From Bacteroidota bacterium (GTDB lineage: Bacteria > Spirochaetota > Spirochaetia > JABMQR01), in assembly GCA_013202335.1 (NCBI GenBank), contig JABMQR010000126.1, positions 1-9,974 on the forward strand: a DNA stretch of 9,974 bases. The letters are read 5' to 3'. A program made the position numbers and the translations under genes. Positions 6,655-9,974 of this stretch are shown piece after piece (within the stretch, counting starts at the first letter, position 1; every line of letters begins with the position of its first letter). The notes under the pieces were generated by a model. The model worked only from the letters and a program-made list of their open reading frames with translations. It made no database searches and had not been told where the DNA came from.

Positions 6655-6890
6655 CTGTCGGAACGCTCCTCGTCGAGTTTAGAAACCGGGTCTTTTTCAG
6701 TGATAGGAGTAAGGGTTTTGTATACATAGGGATTTTCTGCCTCACGGACAAACAGTTCTTCAACCTCTGCGGGGATTAGCTCGGCAACGGGACGCTTATG
6801 ATCGAGTACCATAATACGGGTACCTTTTTGTACTTTTTTAAGTTCTGCACTTAAATGGGATTTTAGTTCTGATATCGATATAGTCTGCAT
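6648..6890 (-). CDS. Phd/VapB-type antitoxin
   Basis: This 80-residue protein has the Phd/YefM-like N-terminal DNA-binding fold: SISELKSHLSAELKKVQKG, then a beta hairpin with MVLDHKRPVAELIP. An acidic, flexible C-terminal half follows, which should bind and inhibit the PIN toxin encoded next. The antitoxin-first order and 7-base overlap are typical of type II modules. The ATG at 6890 has no Shine-Dalgarno sequence. A near-consensus promoter ends six bases upstream, so the transcript is probably leaderless. A repeated ATATGAC around the -10 may be the autoregulatory operator. No lesion is visible, in contrast to the two other modules in this window. Confidence 0.88.
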   Translation of the reverse strand: MQTISISELKSHLSAELKKVQKGTRIMVLDHKRPVAELIPAEVEELFVREAENPYVYKTLTPITEKDPVSKLDEERSDRW

Positions 6891-6925
6891 ATGACTAGTA
6901 TATGACCAGAAATATTATTCGTCAA
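6889..6925 (-). promoter_or_regulatory. Near-consensus promoter and operator-like repeat of the Phd/PIN operon
   Basis: On the minus strand TTGACG (6920-6925) and TATACT (6897-6902) are separated by exactly 17 bp, matching the sigma-70 consensus at 10 of 12 positions. Only six bases separate the -10 from the ATG at 6890, so transcription should start at or next to the start codon. ATATGAC occurs twice on the plus strand, at 6889-6895 and 6900-6906, 11 bp or one helical turn apart, flanking the -10. This suits binding by the antitoxin complex. Confidence 0.7.
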
Positions 6926-6965
6926 GGATTTAGAATAAAATTGGAATTACTGTTTTCAGATCAGT

Positions 6966-8012
6966 TTATTCACCTCTGAATGTTCTCACCGTCTCAACCA
7001 TTGCAAGGAATCCTTCCGGTGGAATATAGTTTGCAATCTGATTGCCGGATCCTATCGCTATACCGGGCAGATTTGCCGTCTCCTGCAGTACGTTCCCGAC
7101 ATACTCTCTGATTTCAGCAGGAGTATTCAAACAGAGCACATTCATCTCAATACCGCCGAATAGCCCAATCCGATCTCCATACTCAGTTACCCAGCGGGAG
7201 AATGGGGCAATATCATCCTCATTTGAGTGTTTTGCATTAATCCCTGCCAGCCCGATTATATCATCCATAACAGAGAATATGGCACCGCAGCTGTGCAGGA
7301 GAAAAGGTTTGTTGTGCCGATGTACCAGATCAACAACTCGCTTGTATTGGGGAATAATAAACTTGCGTATATCATTTGGGTTGATGAGTGTTGAGCTGGA
7401 AAAGCCCAAGTCATCGCCAAACCGGCAGACGGCAAAACTCTCTTTGTATCGTTCCAAAAAGATCTCCCAGATCCGGAACATGCTATCTCCAACCTTTCCC
7501 CATAATTGGGTATAGACTTCCGGATAATCAATCTGGAGAAAAGCAAGCTCTTTCAGCGGAACAAAGTCCTGGATGGTTTCAAACACCCCGTTTCCCACAC
7601 CGCCGATTGCTTTCATACCGGGTGGGAGGACCTCTGCGAGTGCCCGAAATGTTTCATCATACAGAGCGAAATATCGATCCGTCATCTCTTCCCAGGGATA
7701 AGTTTCCAGATCTTTCTCATCACGGATAATAGATCCGGTTAGTCCACAGAGAGCTCTTCCTTTTTGGACGATATTAACCACACACCCTTCGAACGGGATA
7801 ACATCATACCCATGATCTGTACAAAATTGAGTTAAAATCCTGAAATACTCCTTTTTGTCCTCATAGGAACCTTCCAGGAGTTCGGTAAAATCCCGATTGA
7901 TGATTTTTTCTATTACGACTGAAGATATGTTGTGTTCATACAGCGGCAGGCGGGACGGGGTCCTGTTCATTGCTGCGTCGATGATATTCTGATAATTCGG
8001 TTCAAATTTCAT
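6966..8012 (-). CDS. Uroporphyrinogen decarboxylase-family (MtaA/CmuA-like) protein
   Basis: The 348-residue protein has the URO-D TIM-barrel fold of the branch that includes corrinoid methyltransferases such as MtaA and CmuA. Landmarks are the N-terminal RTPSRLPLYEH, a mid-protein FGDDLGFSSSTLINP, the zinc-type H-x-C motif in LLHSCG (H240, C242), a further Cys at 294, and the C-terminal GIAIGSGNQI. No haem-synthesis genes are nearby, and H-x-C plus a distal Cys favours a methyltransferase-like or unknown role over true HemE. The substrate is unknown. The start is firm: AAAGGAG at 8018-8024 is five bases from the ATG at 8012. A minus-strand TATAAT lies at 8035-8040. The gene diverges from an AraC regulator, which probably controls it. 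Such genes recur beside carbohydrate regulators in anaerobes, reason not established. Confidence 0.88.
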   Translation of the reverse strand: MKFEPNYQNIIDAAMNRTPSRLPLYEHNISSVVIEKIINRDFTELLEGSYEDKKEYFRILTQFCTDHGYDVIPFEGCVVNIVQKGRALCGLTGSIIRDEKDLETYPWEEMTDRYFALYDETFRALAEVLPPGMKAIGGVGNGVFETIQDFVPLKELAFLQIDYPEVYTQLWGKVGDSMFRIWEIFLERYKESFAVCRFGDDLGFSSSTLINPNDIRKFIIPQYKRVVDLVHRHNKPFLLHSCGAIFSVMDDIIGLAGINAKHSNEDDIAPFSRWVTEYGDRIGLFGGIEMNVLCLNTPAEIREYVGNVLQETANLPGIAIGSGNQIANYIPPEGFLAMVETVRTFRGE

Positions 8013-8127
8013 ACGGGCTCCTTTGCTGGTAATGATTATATTACACCTTATTATCAGAATGTTAGAATTATATTGCCGAATAGTATGAATATATTGACAT
8101 TTGCTTTGCCAGCAGGTAGAAATAGGT
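8013..8127. promoter_or_regulatory. Divergent control region of the URO-D-like gene and second araC-type gene
   Basis: Minus strand: TATAAT at 8035-8040 with no good -35, as for an activated promoter. Plus strand: TTGACA at 8094-8099 and a weak TAGAAA at 8117-8122, spacer 17, close to the ATG at 8128. ATATTG occurs at 8070-8075 and 8091-8096, exactly 21 bp apart (two helical turns), with 12 of 18 flanking positions also matching. This spacing is typical of AraC-type half-sites, and the second copy overlaps the plus-strand -35. The assignment is by inspection only. Confidence 0.4.
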
Positions 8128-8973
8128 ATGGATACTGAAAAAATCGTTCGAGATTCATTTGGCTCATTGAAAGAACGGAATATGTGGTTATCCAGAGAAA
8201 ACCCTATACATATTTTCCGAAGGCATTTCGCGCATGATGAAGAGGTGCTGCTCCACTATCACAATACGCTGGAAATTAACTTCAGCTGTAATATGAGCGG
8301 AAAGGTAACAGTGGGCAGTACCACTTTGGATCTCTCCTCCAATGAGATTATAGTTCTCTCACCGGACTGCCTGCATTCGTATCAGATCCGGAAGAGTTCA
8401 GGATATATGATTATTTTACATATTTCACTATCTGAACTGGAAAACTATTTCAGGCTGGATAACCTGTTTTCAGTATTGCATTTGAATCCCCGGCAGCTGC
8501 CTCTTACAGCCCCGGGTTATGAAAAACTGACCTCGTTGCTGCATGAAATTGAGATGCAGGAGCAGCCTATATACTCTTTGCCCACAATTTTGAAAGTGTT
8601 TGAAATCCTGGGCAGCAGCGTAGATGGGGACGGAGGAGCGAATATACAGAATTTGCAGGATGATTCAATTAAGCACATTGTTGATTATACCGAGGACAAT
8701 TACTCCGAAAGCTTCACTCTTGATGAAGTAAGTTCCCGCTTTGGGTATACCAGATCCTATTTTTGCCGGTTTTTTAAGAAACGGACATCGTTTCGCTATT
8801 GGGATTATCTGACGCATGTTCGGATTGAGCATGCTAAGGAGAAGTTGATGCAGGGGAAAGGTGTCTCCCAGACAGGATACGAATGCGGGTTTGATGATAC
8901 CTCCTACTTTATCCGGGTTTTTAAGGTACATACGGGAGTTACGCCGGGAGGGTATGGGAAATTAAAATTATAA
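8128..8973 (+). CDS. AraC-family transcriptional regulator (URO-D side)
   Basis: Starting at the ATG at 8128 the protein is 281 residues, the same length as the other AraC regulator here. A TTG nine codons upstream is possible, but it lies on the -35 hexamer, so I prefer the ATG. The N-terminal cupin domain contains HYHNTLEINFS near 43-53 and LSPDCLHSY near 77-85. The C-terminal AraC HTH pair covers about residues 180-277: SFTLDEVSSRFGYTRSYFCRFFKK, and a second helix set around GYECGFDDTSYFIRVFK followed by TGVTPGGY. In most relatives the last motif reads TPxxYR; here the Arg is absent. The gene diverges from the URO-D-like gene and probably activates it. It runs convergent to the sulfatase remnant with 20 bases between stops and no visible terminator. 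The ligand is unknown. Confidence 0.9.
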   Translation: MDTEKIVRDSFGSLKERNMWLSRENPIHIFRRHFAHDEEVLLHYHNTLEINFSCNMSGKVTVGSTTLDLSSNEIIVLSPDCLHSYQIRKSSGYMIILHISLSELENYFRLDNLFSVLHLNPRQLPLTAPGYEKLTSLLHEIEMQEQPIYSLPTILKVFEILGSSVDGDGGANIQNLQDDSIKHIVDYTEDNYSESFTLDEVSSRFGYTRSYFCRFFKKRTSFRYWDYLTHVRIEHAKEKLMQGKGVSQTGYECGFDDTSYFIRVFKVHTGVTPGGYGKLKL

Positions 8974-8993
8974 TTTTGAAAGAGCCTTAGTGA

Positions 8994-9611
8994 TTATGAA
9001 CTTTCTAAAAGCTCAATTGCTTTAACGTGTGCCGGAGATAGTGGAATCCCCTGTAAAATAGAATCTCTGGTCTCTTTCATCCAGGTGAACAGCAAGTGTA
9101 AAAGATGGGCTTTTTCATCCTGACAGGAGAGAAGCTCAGCAAGATTATTTTGCTCTAAAGGGTCCTCTTTAAGATTGTAGAGTTCAACAGGCGGGTGATA
9201 TGCCAACATAGGTCTATCTGGTGAAACAGGAATACACGTTCGGAACCACTCCTGAGAAGGATCTGAGAAAAATGGGGAAGTGGAAAAATTTAAAATTAAC
9301 TTCCTGTCAGAGGTTCTTACACATCTTCTGGGGTCATAATAATCGTGGTACGTCATCTCTCCAAAGAGAACCTCCTGTAAATTTTGTTCTTTCCCCAGTA
9401 TCCTGGGAGCGAGAGATTTCCCTTGAACTGAGTCAGGAACTGGCAATTTCAGCAAGTCAAAGAGGGTAGGTAATAGGTCGATGTTCCTGAAAAGCCGTTC
9501 ATCAGCAAGGCGATCAATATTGGGTGTATGAACCTCTTCAATACCGTAGCATCCAAGATGCCGGCCGATATCATGACATACAAAAATCAGGATGTTTGGT
9601 TTATATGAAAC
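8994..9611 (-). pseudogene. Sulfatase with large internal deletion and lost start
   Basis: The open frame reads both ends of a sulfatase without its middle. The N-terminal part (9602 to about 9498) gives KPNILIFVCHDIGRHLGCYG and EVHTPNIDRLADE, as in bacterial heparan-N-sulfatase-like enzymes. It is joined directly to C-terminal sequence: LFRNIDLLPTLFDLLKLPVPD, GEMTYHDYYDP, AYHPPVELYNLKEDPLEQNN, and a normal end at 8994. Only about 200 codons remain of the usual 450-500. The missing middle includes the C-x-P-S-R site whose Cys becomes the catalytic formylglycine, so the product cannot be active. The join, near 9495-9500, is in frame. The expected ATG before KPN is absent (TAT at 9603-9605), and an in-frame stop lies at 9612-9614. 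A TTG at 9455 could be miscalled as the start of a 153-residue protein. The intact gene would have released sulfate from a sulfated glycan. Confidence 0.85.
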
Positions 9612-9795
9612 TTACATAAAGCCATTTTACCATGATAAATTTTACTGGAGAATTCACTTTTTGTAGTATGCTGGTGGACTATTTTAACTAACCTGAAATC
9701 GTGACAGGAAAAGGATTTATTACCGATAGTTTGTCTTTTTTTCTGTAGATGACCCAACGGTTCCATGCTACAATTCTTCCAGGAAAGGTGCCCCA
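9612..9795. other. Non-coding gap between two gene remnants
   Basis: I see no supported gene here. This would have been the divergent region between the sulfatase (minus strand) and the plus-strand remnant starting at 9796. An extended -10, TGCTACAAT at 9766-9774, lacks a clear -35. AAAGG at 9784-9788 sits seven bases upstream of the ATG at 9796. The minus-strand open frame through the gap carries no motif I recognise. Confidence 0.4.
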
Positions 9796-9900
9796 ATGAA
9801 GAGAACAGCAATTCAATTCCAACTATTCACCAGCTACTCCGTACTGATTATCATCTTTATTCGGTCGAAGACAGAAAACCACGGCCATGGCCGTGGATGA
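9796..9900 (+). pseudogene. Possible truncated N-terminus of a membrane sensor protein
   Basis: An ATG at 9796 with AAAGG seven bases upstream and an extended -10 at 9766-9774 begins a 34-codon frame. Its first residues, MKRTAIQFQLF then a hydrophobic run SYSVLIIIFI, look like the basic N-terminus and first membrane segment of a bacterial sensor histidine kinase or similar inner-membrane protein. After residue 22 the sequence becomes polar (RSKTENHGHGRG) and stops at 9898-9900, inside a palindromic segment. I read this as the start of a gene whose body has been lost. It could instead be chance. An ATG directly after the stop (9901) opens the same frame to the right edge of the window. Confidence 0.35.
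9879..9896. repeat. Perfect 18-bp GC-rich palindrome
   Basis: CCACGGCCATGGCCGTGG is its own reverse complement over all 18 bases. It stands out in an AT-rich surrounding. As RNA it could form a 7-bp stem with a CATG loop. No T-run follows, so it is not a standard terminator. Its role is unknown; a binding site for a dimeric protein or a remnant of a repeat element is possible. Confidence 0.7.
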
Positions 9901-9974
9901 ATGAGACTTTCGCCGGTATACTGGGTAGATGGAAGTTTGCAAATCTGCTCACAGCGTCTATTATTTGAAATATC

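Noticed and set aside
7042..7742. Long plus-strand frames opposite the URO-D-like gene
   Set aside because: They are antisense shadows of a conserved gene and have no motifs or start signals.
8101..8127. TTG at 8101 as the start of the second AraC regulator
   Set aside because: It overlaps the TTGACA region and has no Shine-Dalgarno. The ATG at 8128 gives the same length as the other AraC regulator.
9765..9968. 67-codon plus-strand open frame near the right edge
   Set aside because: Its TTC/CCN-rich translation has no recognisable domain, and it conflicts with the better supported ATG and AAAGG start at 9796 in another frame.
1..9974. CRISPR arrays, tRNA or rRNA genes, complete insertion sequences
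   Set aside because: I looked for regularly spaced repeats, cloverleaf-like sequences and transposase motifs and saw none.

Overview
The window looks like an accessory region of a moderately AT-rich, free-living, carbohydrate-degrading bacterium. It holds a GH2 beta-mannosidase and a decayed sulfatase, two AraC-type regulators each divergent from a metabolic gene, a uroporphyrinogen-decarboxylase-like methyltransferase, and three toxin-antitoxin type gene pairs. This mix would fit an anaerobic spirochaete (Spirochaetales) or a similar anaerobe. That placement is an inference from gene content, because no rRNA or other marker gene is present.

Layout. Positions 1-426 are non-coding, with a strong intrinsic terminator at 150-183 for something left of the window. 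Next come a small DUF1508 (YegP-like) gene (427-636 +) and a start-less remnant of an Ig-like surface protein (676-1134 +). An HI0074/HI0073-type HEPN-nucleotidyltransferase pair follows on the minus strand (1914 to 1176). An AraC regulator (2114-2959 -) diverges from a complete beta-mannosidase (3062-5533 +). A yefM-yoeB module (5654-6160 +) with a recognisable operator comes next, then a Phd/PIN (VapBC-type) module (6890 to 6223 -) with a promoter that abuts the start codon. A URO-D-like gene (6966-8012 -) diverges from a second AraC regulator (8128-8973 +). The right end (8994-9974) holds a sulfatase gene with a large internal in-frame deletion, a probable truncated membrane-protein N-terminus, and an 18-bp perfect palindrome.

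How the genes fit together. The beta-mannosidase would hydrolyse beta-mannosides in the cytoplasm, and its divergent AraC regulator is the obvious candidate for sugar-responsive control. The URO-D-like methyltransferase and its divergent AraC regulator form a second unit of the same design. The three toxin-antitoxin type pairs appear to be at different stages of decay. The HEPN/NTase pair is full length but has substitutions in both signature motifs. YefM is frameshifted while YoeB keeps its catalytic residues. The Phd/PIN pair looks intact.

I do not see a convincing new multi-gene system. The most informative signals are the specific lesions in the toxin-antitoxin pairs, the conserved YefM-type operator, the probable leaderless Phd/PIN promoter, and the internally deleted sulfatase that gene callers would report as a short intact gene.
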